Part shown: positions 25,590-33,007 of the stretch, piece after piece
Layout: every line of letters starts with the position of its first letter
Numbering within the stretch: the stretch's first letter is position 1
Origin: an uncultured Lachnospiraceae bacterium
GTDB taxonomy: Bacteria > Bacillota > Clostridia > Lachnospirales > Lachnospiraceae
Length of the DNA stretch: 64,000 nucleotides
Direction of reading: 5' to 3'
Assembly: GCA_947165025.1 (NCBI GenBank)
Contig: CAMUYQ010000010.1
Coordinates: 1-64,000 of the forward strand
Program-made: the position numbers and the translations under genes
Notes under the pieces: model-generated
What the model was told of the DNA's origin: nothing
What the model saw: only the letters and a program-made list of their open reading frames with translations
Database searches by the model: none

Positions 25590-26633
25590 TTATTCGGTCG
25601 TGACGACTTCGTCTTCATGCTCACCTTCAGCTATCTCGCCTCCGCTCAGATAGGCTTCGCGCATCTGCGGAACAAATGATGCATAATCGACCATCGAGAT
25701 ATCAAGATCGACATCGCCTTTGATACCCGGGATGCTGCCTTTATCAGTGTACTGCCAGATGGTGAAATCAAAGAGAAAATCATTCTCATCAAGATACTGA
25801 GGCGCCCAGAAATCGTACTCGCGAAGAGACTCAAGCTCCAAGTATCTTCTCATCCAGTTTTCCGACGCGTAGATCATCGGATAGTATCCCTTTTCTTTGA
25901 TCTTCTCACAGAATGCCCGGCATATGTCAGACCTGAGCTCATCTGAAATCTCGGTCGTGTTCGTCCTTGCGCTCTCGTCATCGATGTATTCGGTATCTAT
26001 CGCAACAGGATAGGAAATATTGTAATCCTCGATCAGATCAAGAACGTATTTCGCCTCTTCCTCGGCCTCTTCAACCGTAAGCGCCTGAGTAAAGAAATAC
26101 ACACCGATCTTAATGCCGACGCGCTGTGCCTCGGATGCAAACTGATCAAACTTTTCATCCTTTGCAAGACCGCCTTCCGAATATCCGCGGTATCCGGCCC
26201 TCAGCATTACAAACTCGCATCCCGATGCAGCGAGTTCATCCCAGTTGACGTACTTGTTGTGATACGACAGATCGCATCCGAGATGACTGATCTTCTCACC
26301 TTCATCATTAAAGTAAGCCATGAACCCGTTGTCGATCCTGAAATTCTCAGGATTGTACGAGCTCAGCGACAACTTGCCCTCGGTGATCTTACGCTTCGGA
26401 ACATATACATTTGTAACGTTTATGTGGCTCTGTTCTTCGATAACGGTCGCAAGCTCATCCTGTACCGCTGCGATCTCTTTTGAACTTTTGATATGAACGA
26501 TGACCATACCCGCCATCAGCCCGAACACAAAACTTGTCAGAATGATCAGAAAGATCAGTCCTCCGTTCCTTCGTTTTCGTCTTCTCGGTGGCGGTGTCAC
26601 CGTATTCTGATTTGGTCTTCTTCCCTCGTCCAA
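25590..26633 (-). CDS. Membrane-anchored GH25 lysozyme-like protein
   Basis: A 347-aa protein with a proline/arginine-rich cytoplasmic start, one membrane anchor (about residues 25-48), a short coiled coil, and a glycoside hydrolase family 25 domain (about 118-325). The GH25 strands are visible: HLGCDLSYHNKYVNWDELAA with the first Asp, FVMLRAGYRG, VGIKIGVYFFTQA, YPVAIDTEY with the DxE catalytic pair, and FTIWQYTDKGSIPGI. Both acidic positions are kept, so it may be an active N-acetylmuramidase. It lies immediately upstream of pilB; local opening of peptidoglycan for the pilus is a reasonable inference. Confidence 0.88.
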   Translation of the reverse strand: MDEGRRPNQNTVTPPPRRRKRRNGGLIFLIILTSFVFGLMAGMVIVHIKSSKEIAAVQDELATVIEEQSHINVTNVYVPKRKITEGKLSLSSYNPENFRIDNGFMAYFNDEGEKISHLGCDLSYHNKYVNWDELAASGCEFVMLRAGYRGYSEGGLAKDEKFDQFASEAQRVGIKIGVYFFTQALTVEEAEEEAKYVLDLIEDYNISYPVAIDTEYIDDESARTNTTEISDELRSDICRAFCEKIKEKGYYPMIYASENWMRRYLELESLREYDFWAPQYLDENDFLFDFTIWQYTDKGSIPGIKGDVDLDISMVDYASFVPQMREAYLSGGEIAEGEHEDEVVTTE

Positions 26634-26657
26634 TACTTACTCTCCCCTTAAGAGCAT

Positions 26658-27341
26658 TTATTTACCAAGCGCTGCTTTTACTCTCTCGACAAGCTCCGTC
26701 GAAAAGAAGTTTTCCTGCATAACAAGAGGTATGACACGCTCGTCGCGAAGAAACGATGAGAGCGACTCGTAAACATCCTCCGGTGATACGCCGGATGAAT
26801 CCTTCCCGATTATAAAAAGGTCGGGGTGATGATTTTTGATGTAATCGACAGCCTCCATCGAAGAGCGCACGACCTTGACCCGGTAGTTGTTTGCCGACAG
26901 GTTGTTTCGCATCTCTTTGAGCTGCTCTATATCGTTATCCAGTATCAGTATCTCGTCCGCCTTTTTCACGCCTGCGCCTTCGGCGAAAACCTTCTCGATC
27001 CTCTTGAGAAGTTCACCCTTCGGTATCGTCTTGACGAGATAGCCTGCTGCACCCTTTGCCATCAGTTCCCTGACGAGATTCGGGTTTGCAACTCCCGACA
27101 GAAATACGACAGGAGTATCGCTAAGTTCCGGATTGCTGATCAGTTTGTCAAATGCCTCAAGTCCGTTTACGACCGGCATCTCGATATCCAGAAGTATAAG
27201 ATCGGCATCGTATGATCCCATCTTCTCAACGAATCTGTAGCCTGCGTTTTCAGTGACAACATCGTATGTATCCTCGAGATACTTCTTCAGTATCTTGAGT
27301 GTCATGATATCATCGTCTACGATCAGGATTCTCTTTTTCAT
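26658..27341 (-). CDS. Double receiver protein (REC plus degenerate REC)
   Basis: The 227-aa protein has an N-terminal CheY-like receiver (residues 1-120) with acidic pocket DDD near position 9, phosphoacceptor in LILLDIEMPVVNG, FLSG and a late Lys, so it should be phosphorylatable. The second half (about 130-225) has the same fold pattern (ILILDNDIEQLKEM) but its acceptor region reads LFIIGKDSSG, without an Asp at the expected place. No output domain is present, so it acts by binding partners. It is encoded between a hybrid kinase block and GH25/T4P genes and is the natural phosphate target of that kinase. Confidence 0.82.
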   Translation of the reverse strand: MKKRILIVDDDIMTLKILKKYLEDTYDVVTENAGYRFVEKMGSYDADLILLDIEMPVVNGLEAFDKLISNPELSDTPVVFLSGVANPNLVRELMAKGAAGYLVKTIPKGELLKRIEKVFAEGAGVKKADEILILDNDIEQLKEMRNNLSANNYRVKVVRSSMEAVDYIKNHHPDLFIIGKDSSGVSPEDVYESLSSFLRDERVIPLVMQENFFSTELVERVKAALGK

Positions 27342-27356
27342 GATTTTCCCCCGGTG

Positions 27357-28619
27357 TTACTGTAAATTTCCGAAATGACCCTCTACGGCCCGGGCAATGA
27401 GTTCACGCTTTATGGGTTTGTTAAGTATCCCTACAACTCCCGGTCCGAGAAGATGGGACCTTGACTCCTTGTAATCGTCCCCGACAAGGTACATGACCGG
27501 AATGTTTGAGCCACCCGGCTGCATGCGTACCGAATTGACCGTCATCATTCCGTTCATTCCCGGAAGAGCGGGATTGATTATGAGAAGGTCGGCACGGTTC
27601 TTGACGAAATAATCAACGGTTTTGATTCCCGAATCAAGTGCCACAACATTGTAGTTCTGCGTCAGGAAAAGCGCGCAGAGCTTTCTTGCCTTAACGTCGT
27701 GATCAACGATCACGACAGTCTTCTTCTCGTATGTTCTTTCAGGGTCCGAAGCTTTTCTTCTCGCCGTGGCATCAAGCATGATCGTACCCTGTGCACCCAT
27801 GGCGCTCATGGGATTGTTCATGGCTTTTGTCTTAAGCTTCTGTACCGGATCATTGTGCAGGTACTCCTGCTCCAGACGGTCAAATTCCTCGGCCTCTTTT
27901 AACTCCTGCTCTCTCTTCGCTTTTCTGTCGCGCTGCCTCTCAAAAGCCTCGGCTCTTCTCTTTTTATACTCGGCATATCCGTTGTCGATATCACTGTCAC
28001 TGTTTTTGCTGTCTTTGACCTTTGCGGCAGCATCCAGAAGGATCTGTATATCCTTGGCGCGCTGCTTTCCGCGCTCAAGCGCGGCCATTAGATTGGCCAT
28101 CTGCGTCTCTTTGTCAAGAACGACCGCACGCTGCATTCCGTCTCCCGGTGCCTTGACAGACAGCCCCATCAGCCTGTCGATGTTCTTTGTCTCCTCGTAG
28201 CCTGTGATGAGCGGTTCAGGTGCGAATTCCGCTTCTTCTATCGCTTCGGTAATGACTGAGAAGAACTCGCTTTCATCAAGTTCGCCCTCGTAAAAAACCA
28301 CGTCACCTATCTCAAGGAATTCCATCGCCCTGTCGGAAAATTCATCATCGGTAAGTATGACGACAGGGATCGAGGCGATATCGGTACTGCCGGATTTATT
28401 GATCATCCAGTCATACGTATATAGCCCCAGGCTCTTTTTGTCATCTCCGTACATGATGACAAGATCCGGAACAGCTCCTTCGGCATCGGGCTTAAGATAG
28501 TCAAGCGCACCGTCGCCGTATCCGAGCGCAACGCTGTCAATATAGTCGGGAAGGATCGCCTTAACGCTTTCGCGGCGCGTCCTGTCCTCGTCGATTATGA
28601 TAGCACGCAACTGACCCAT
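27357..28619 (-). CDS. Double pseudo-receiver protein with coiled-coil middle
   Basis: About 420 aa. An N-terminal receiver-like domain (1-130) begins RAIIIDEDRTRRE but its acceptor region is LVIMYGDDKKS, without the usual Asp. A central charged, Lys/Arg/Glu-rich stretch (about 165-265) is predicted coiled coil. The C-terminal receiver (about 300-415) begins VVIVDHDVKAR, and the acceptor position reads LLIINPALPGMNG, Asn for Asp. Both domains therefore look unable to take phosphate in the normal way. The start is taken at the ATG at 28619; the kinase stop overlaps it as TGATG. A scaffold or adaptor for the neighbouring phosphorelay is an inference. Confidence 0.78.
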   Translation of the reverse strand: MGQLRAIIIDEDRTRRESVKAILPDYIDSVALGYGDGALDYLKPDAEGAVPDLVIMYGDDKKSLGLYTYDWMINKSGSTDIASIPVVILTDDEFSDRAMEFLEIGDVVFYEGELDESEFFSVITEAIEEAEFAPEPLITGYEETKNIDRLMGLSVKAPGDGMQRAVVLDKETQMANLMAALERGKQRAKDIQILLDAAAKVKDSKNSDSDIDNGYAEYKKRRAEAFERQRDRKAKREQELKEAEEFDRLEQEYLHNDPVQKLKTKAMNNPMSAMGAQGTIMLDATARRKASDPERTYEKKTVVIVDHDVKARKLCALFLTQNYNVVALDSGIKTVDYFVKNRADLLIINPALPGMNGMMTVNSVRMQPGGSNIPVMYLVGDDYKESRSHLLGPGVVGILNKPIKRELIARAVEGHFGNLQ

Positions 28620-30271
28620 CACTCTTTATCCTTCTCTTTTATCTCCTTAAGTGCGGATTCGATATTACCGATGATCGTCCTGTACAGCATAACGAGCTTT
28701 TCATAGTTACTCTCGATGAAGCCGATATTGCCGCCCTTTCCGGCAAACTCATGTACCTTTGCCATCGTGAACAGCTGATGTGCACCGATGTTGGCTGCAA
28801 CGCTTTTGAGTGAATGGACTGCGATCACATAGTTCTCGTAGTCTTTGGCCTTTGCAAAGTTCTCGATATCGGCAGCTTTATCCGGTCCGTACTCAACAAA
28901 TATATCCAGAATGTCAATGTAATCCCTGCTGTTGTTGTCGACCTTTGCAAGACCGGCATCAACATCGACACCCTTTATCTCAACATCAAACTCTTCCTGC
29001 TCTTTATTCTCTTCCTCTTCCATCGAAACAATGAGATTGGATGCAAGATATTCCTTCAGTATGTTCTCGATCTTATCGGTCTCGACAGGCTTTGAGAGAT
29101 AGTCGGTAAAGCCTTTTCTGATATACTCATCTCTCATTCCCCTGATCGCATTTGCCGTGACAGCTATGACAGGAACATTGGCTCTGTCCTGATCATCAAG
29201 TGCCCTTATCTCATTAAGTGCTTCCTCGCCGTTCATCTCCGGCATCATATGATCCATGAAGATGATGTCGTAAGTGTTCTCCGAAGCCTTCGTGACGGAT
29301 TCCCTTCCGCTCTCTGCCGTATCGGCATCTATCTCGTAGTGAAGCAGCAGTCCGCGGAGGATCTTGATGTTGACCGGATTGTCATCAACAACAAGCACCT
29401 TTGCCGAAGGAGCATAAAGCACCGATTTCTTCTTCTCTTCCTGTTTGTGATAAACAAGATAATTGGACAGCTTGTTACGGTTGAGCACCTTCTGCGGTAT
29501 ACGGACCGTAAACGTAGTTCCCTCTCCGTATACACTTGATACCTCGAGTGTTCCGTTCATCAGCTCCGTCAGCTGTTTACAGATTGACAGCCCCAGTCCG
29601 CTCCCCTCAACGTTCCTGTTAAGGCGCATGTCGACCTGGCGGAACTTGTCGAAGATGAGTTCAAGATCATCTTTTCTGATACCGATCCCGGTATCCTTAA
29701 CGCAAAACTCGAGCCATATCGAGTCAGCGTCCTCACCTTCGGAATATGTCGCATCAAGTTCAACGTATCCTTCGTTTGTGAACTTGACTGCATTGTTGCA
29801 TATGTTTGTAAGGATCTGTCTGATCCTGACGATATCACCGTAAAGCTGCGACGGTAACTCCGGATTCGCATTGATGCGAAAATCGATACCTTTGTTCTTC
29901 GCCGCAAGCGATATAACCGATTCTATATCGGTAAACAGATAATGAAGATAGTAGGGTACCGGAACAAGTTCCATCCTGCCGCTCTCTATCTTCGAGATAT
30001 CAAGAAGATCGTTGATGATCGACAGAAGGTTTGCCGATGCACTCTTTATCTCCGATGCATACTCATTGACCTTATCCGATTCTCCGAGCTGCAGGAGAAG
30101 TTCCGCGAATCCTATGATCGCGTTCATGGGTGTACGGATCTCGTGCGAGATGTTTGCTATGAATGCGTTCTTGGAAACATTAGCCGCGGTGAGCTCTTCT
30201 ATCTTCTTAAGAAGATCTTCATTCTTTTGATTTTTCCGGTTCGGGTTCGGGTTTGGATTCTGATCTGGCAT
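28619..30271 (-). CDS. Cytoplasmic hybrid histidine kinase (HisKA-HATPase-REC-HPt)
   Basis: A 550-aa phosphorelay protein with no membrane segment and no recognisable sensor domain: only about 38 residues (a short coiled coil) precede the H-box SHEIRTPMNA. Then come the N-box NICNNAVKF, G1 DTGIGI and G2 GSGLGL of the ATPase, a receiver (about 290-410) with acceptor Asp in IIFMDHMMPEMNG, and a C-terminal HPt domain (about 440-545) with the phospho-His in VHSLKSVAANIG. All phosphotransfer residues are present. The start is supported by GGAG 10 nt upstream and lies inside the bactofilin gene, giving a 53-bp out-of-frame overlap. Input must come from a partner protein. Confidence 0.92.
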   Translation of the reverse strand: MPDQNPNPNPNRKNQKNEDLLKKIEELTAANVSKNAFIANISHEIRTPMNAIIGFAELLLQLGESDKVNEYASEIKSASANLLSIINDLLDISKIESGRMELVPVPYYLHYLFTDIESVISLAAKNKGIDFRINANPELPSQLYGDIVRIRQILTNICNNAVKFTNEGYVELDATYSEGEDADSIWLEFCVKDTGIGIRKDDLELIFDKFRQVDMRLNRNVEGSGLGLSICKQLTELMNGTLEVSSVYGEGTTFTVRIPQKVLNRNKLSNYLVYHKQEEKKKSVLYAPSAKVLVVDDNPVNIKILRGLLLHYEIDADTAESGRESVTKASENTYDIIFMDHMMPEMNGEEALNEIRALDDQDRANVPVIAVTANAIRGMRDEYIRKGFTDYLSKPVETDKIENILKEYLASNLIVSMEEEENKEQEEFDVEIKGVDVDAGLAKVDNNSRDYIDILDIFVEYGPDKAADIENFAKAKDYENYVIAVHSLKSVAANIGAHQLFTMAKVHEFAGKGGNIGFIESNYEKLVMLYRTIIGNIESALKEIKEKDKE

Positions 30272-30719
30272 CTGCTGTTATCTCCGCCTGTTCCTTGGCG
30301 ACTTCCTGTTTCTTCTCGACGGCCTCCTTGATCCTGAAACGGCCCTTCTTGTTCTTGGTCCTGTCGATATTCATATTGCACTTGCCCTGGAATACCGACT
30401 GCTCATCTATCAGGATCCTTGCGGTGTTAACATCTCCGTATACTTCACCGGTAGGTTCGATGTTTGTCTTGTCCCTTATGTTGAGGTTTCCGTCAACGAC
30501 ACCGGCGACAACGATGTTTTCCGCCATGACATTACCCTGTATCTCTCCGTCCGCCGACAGCACGACCGTTCCGTCCGCAACGACACCGCCTGCGATCTTA
30601 CCGTCTATCCTTACCGACGAGTGTGTGATGAGCGTTCCTTCTATCGTTGTATCGGCACCGATAAATGTCGTTATCGAAGTCTGGCTGACTCTTATCTTAT
30701 TGTCATCCTTAAAAAACAT
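30219..30719 (-). CDS. Bactofilin (polymer-forming cytoskeletal protein)
   Basis: A 166-aa protein whose residues about 15-115 are the bactofilin beta-helix, seen in the regular repeat TTIEGTLITHSSVRIDGKIA, VVLSADGEIQGNVMAENIV, VDGNLNIRD, GEVYGDVNTARILI. Short charged tails lie on each side; the C-terminal one is Lys/Glu/Pro-rich. Bactofilins polymerise at the membrane without nucleotide and localise envelope enzymes or motility machines, including T4P proteins in Myxococcus. It follows a degenerate M23 gene, a common pairing. Its 3' end overlaps the start of the kinase gene in another frame. Confidence 0.9.
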   Translation of the reverse strand: MFFKDDNKIRVSQTSITTFIGADTTIEGTLITHSSVRIDGKIAGGVVADGTVVLSADGEIQGNVMAENIVVAGVVDGNLNIRDKTNIEPTGEVYGDVNTARILIDEQSVFQGKCNMNIDRTKNKKGRFRIKEAVEKKQEVAKEQAEITADARSESKPEPEPEKSKE

Positions 30720-30740
30720 CCCATACCTCCGCGCTTAACC

Positions 30741-31517
30741 TCAGTTCTTTATTATCGTTTTCGGATCGATGAACTCTCCGTCCTTTTTGATCTCATATGC
30801 AACATATCCGTCATCGGTAAGGATCGCCAGAACATCGTTTGCAACGACATTCATTCCTTCCTCAGTCGAAACGTCACCGTTCAGTCTGTAATAAGTGATG
30901 TATCCGTTCCCGTGATCGATAACTATGCCGCGTGTATAGAACGGATTGTTCTCGTCGGAATCAACGTGCATCACAACACCGTCAGCAGTCGCCGTGACAA
31001 CGGCTCCCTTCGTAGTTGCGAACACGATCCCGTTCGTGGCGCCTCCGTTTGAATCCGCATACGGATCTTCAACAAGGATCGCCTTGGCATTCTTGATAGG
31101 AACCTCATTCGGAACAGCCGCCTCTTCGGCTGTTGCGGCTTCCTCTTCTTCCTTCCTTGATATCGTATCCTCTATCTTGGAAAATATCTCTTTGTCTGCA
31201 GCAACCTGATCGTTGAGCTCAGTAACGGTATTCTCAAGTCTTGCATTGTTTTCCGACAGATCAGCGACCGATCTCTGAGCATCCTCAAGAGAGTTCTTGA
31301 GCTTGTGGTTATGGACCATCATCGAGATGATAAGCCCGATCACGATAACAGCTGTGGCAACGGCCCCGGTAAAAAGCTGAAGCAGTCTGTCGTATGTTAT
31401 CTCGACAGTCTTTGCCGAATCCGAGGAATTCGGGATCAGCAGCATCGTAAATCCGGTCGGCTGCTTTTTCGTATCCGCTCTTTTTGTCTTTACGCTTTTG
31501 TTCCTATTCCAGATCAA
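30741..31517 (-). CDS. Membrane-anchored degenerate M23 (LytM-like) protein
   Basis: The 258-aa protein has one membrane helix (about residues 50-72), a coiled coil (about 75-115) and a C-terminal LytM-like domain (about 155-258: GIVFATTKGAVVTATADGVV, GIVIDHGNGYITYYRLNG, YVAYEIKKDGEFIDP). The fold pattern of M23 is kept but the metal ligands are not: the HxxxD motif is absent, the YxHL position reads YYRL, and the final HxH region is YVAYEI. It is probably not a peptidase but a regulator of one, like EnvC/NlpD-type LytM proteins, or a structural partner of bactofilin. It overlaps the EIIC-like gene by 14 bp. Confidence 0.82.
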   Translation of the reverse strand: MIWNRNKSVKTKRADTKKQPTGFTMLLIPNSSDSAKTVEITYDRLLQLFTGAVATAVIVIGLIISMMVHNHKLKNSLEDAQRSVADLSENNARLENTVTELNDQVAADKEIFSKIEDTISRKEEEEAATAEEAAVPNEVPIKNAKAILVEDPYADSNGGATNGIVFATTKGAVVTATADGVVMHVDSDENNPFYTRGIVIDHGNGYITYYRLNGDVSTEEGMNVVANDVLAILTDDGYVAYEIKKDGEFIDPKTIIKN

Positions 31518-32562
31518 GCTTCATGTCTCCCTGTTTGATCATACCGCGCTTTCTCATGAACTCGGAAATACCGAGAGAAAGTATGGCGGGAAGTATGAAA
31601 TGCAGCACTATGATTTTCGCGATGACTATCGCGCCACTCTCTGATGCGCTCATATCCTGGTATGTCATGAGCTGTCCGACAAGCCCGCTCGTTCCCATTC
31701 CAGATCCGGTCGCATTGTTTGTCATACCGAGTACGAGTGTCGAGACCGGGCCGAGTATTGCCGATGAGATTATGGCCGGCAGCCAGATTATCGGTTTCTT
31801 CATTATGTTCGGAACCTGAAGCATGCTCGTTCCGATACCCTGTGCAAAAAATCCTCCCCAGCCGTTTTCACGAAACGATGCAACGGCAAATCCTATCATG
31901 TTCGCGCAGCATCCGACCGTGGCAGCACCCGCTGCAAGGCCGGACAGATTGAGTATGAGCCCAAGTGCGGCGGAACTGATCGGAAGTGTCAGCACCATTC
32001 CCATGATAACTGAAACGAGTACTCCCATGAGAAGAGGCTGTCTTCCCGTTGCCCAGTTAACGATCTCTCCGAGCCATGTCATGAATCCGGAGATCGGCGG
32101 TCCCAAAAGTATTCCCGCAGTAGCACCCGACAGTATCGTAACGGACGGGGTCACTATGATATCAAGCTTTGTACGGCCCGCAACAAGACGTCCGACAGTG
32201 ATGCCGACAAGCGCGGCGATATAAGCTCCGAGCGGTTCCCCCGGACCTTTGTAATTGATCACACCTTCAACGACGATGCTGCCCGTGATGATGTTACTCG
32301 CAAAAGCACCGATCATACCGCACACTGCTGCCGAGAAGATGACAAGCGGTTTTTCCCTGAACTTGACTGCAACACCGCAACCGATACCCGCTCCGGTAAC
32401 GCTGCTGGCTATCTGTCCGATGAAGATCAGGTATGCGCCGATAAAACCGGGGATGTACGATCCGATCTGTTTGATTATCGTTCCGATGATAAGAGTTGCG
32501 AACAGACCGAGCGCCATGCCCGACAGTCCGTCGATAAAAATGTAGTTAAGTGTTTTCTTCAT
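31504..32562 (-). CDS. PTS EIIC-like membrane protein (EIIC_2 type), orphan
   Basis: A 352-aa polytopic protein with 8-10 predicted helices. Repeated Gly-rich stretches such as SVTGAGIGCGVAVKF, LGAYIAALVGITVGRLVAG and SGLAAGAATVGCCANMIGFA fit the phosphotransferase system EIIC_2-type family found in Firmicutes. No EIIA or EIIB domain or neighbouring PTS gene is present, so sugar phosphorylation cannot be assumed; these orphans are poorly understood. It heads the co-directional block leading to the T4P genes. There is no ribosome binding site before the ATG, and a promoter -10 lies only 8 nt upstream. Confidence 0.78.
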   Translation of the reverse strand: MKKTLNYIFIDGLSGMALGLFATLIIGTIIKQIGSYIPGFIGAYLIFIGQIASSVTGAGIGCGVAVKFREKPLVIFSAAVCGMIGAFASNIITGSIVVEGVINYKGPGEPLGAYIAALVGITVGRLVAGRTKLDIIVTPSVTILSGATAGILLGPPISGFMTWLGEIVNWATGRQPLLMGVLVSVIMGMVLTLPISSAALGLILNLSGLAAGAATVGCCANMIGFAVASFRENGWGGFFAQGIGTSMLQVPNIMKKPIIWLPAIISSAILGPVSTLVLGMTNNATGSGMGTSGLVGQLMTYQDMSASESGAIVIAKIIVLHFILPAILSLGISEFMRKRGMIKQGDMKLDLE

Positions 32563-32599
32563 AATAGTTAAGTTTACTATTAAAGTGCCGATTTTTCAA
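32562..32599 (-). promoter_or_regulatory. Promoter and palindromic operator at the head of the signalling block
   Basis: TTGAAA (32599-32594), 17 bp, TAAACT (32576-32571) on the minus strand. A perfect 7-bp inverted repeat TAATAGT (32562-32568) / ACTATTA (32576-32582) with a 7-bp spacer covers the -10 through the first base of the EIIC-like start codon. Binding there would block both transcription and, if the mRNA is leaderless, translation. Confidence 0.5.
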
Positions 32600-32608
32600 A
32601 CTTTTTTA

Positions 32609-32637
32609 TTTACAATTGATTATCGATGTGCTAGTAT
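32609..32637 (+). promoter_or_regulatory. Cold-shock gene promoter
   Basis: TTTACA (32609-32614), 17 bp, TAGTAT (32632-32637), giving a leader of about 45 nt that contains the direct repeat TGCTAGT and ends in a strong GGAGG site. Confidence 0.55.
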
Positions 32638-32688
32638 TTTGCTAGTGTGTATGCACTTGTGGTAATTTATTTTTTTGGAGGTACTGAA

Positions 32689-32886
32689 ATGAAAGGTACA
32701 GTTAAATGGTTTAACAACCAGAAAGGTTACGGATTCATTTGCGACGAGCAGGGAAATGATGTATTCGTACACTACTCGGGACTTAACATGGAAGGTTTCA
32801 AGTCTCTTGACGAAGGAGCTTCAGTTGAGTTTGATGTGGTTAACGGCGAGAAAGGCCCTCAGGCAACAAACGTAACAAAGTTATAA
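32689..32886 (+). CDS. Cold-shock protein (CspA family)
   Basis: A 65-aa single-domain OB-fold nucleic-acid-binding protein. The two RNA-binding motifs are intact: KGYGFI (RNP1) and DVFVHYSGL (RNP2), after the canonical start [16 protein letters not shown] precedes the ATG at 32689 by 8 nt; an upstream in-frame ATG at 32651 has no such site. It is one of three plus-strand genes here and is followed by a strong terminator. It is likely an RNA chaperone expressed constitutively or on cold shock. Confidence 0.95.
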   Translation: MKGTVKWFNNQKGYGFICDEQGNDVFVHYSGLNMEGFKSLDEGASVEFDVVNGEKGPQATNVTKL

Positions 32887-32966
32887 TCTCCAATACATGT
32901 GCCTTTTTAACTTATATTTTTAACTTAGAGAAGATAGAATTAAAAAGTAACAGATCCAGGGATTAT

Positions 32967-32996
32967 AAAAAAGGAACCGCTTCCGGTTCCTTTTTT
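32967..32996. terminator. Bidirectional terminator between csp and the HD-GYP gene
   Basis: A-rich stem AAAAAAGGAACCG pairs with CGGTTCCTTTTTT around a CTTC loop. It has a T run in both directions and serves the convergent csp and REC-HD-GYP genes. Confidence 0.88.
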
Positions 32997-33007
32997 ATTG
33001 TCTGCTG

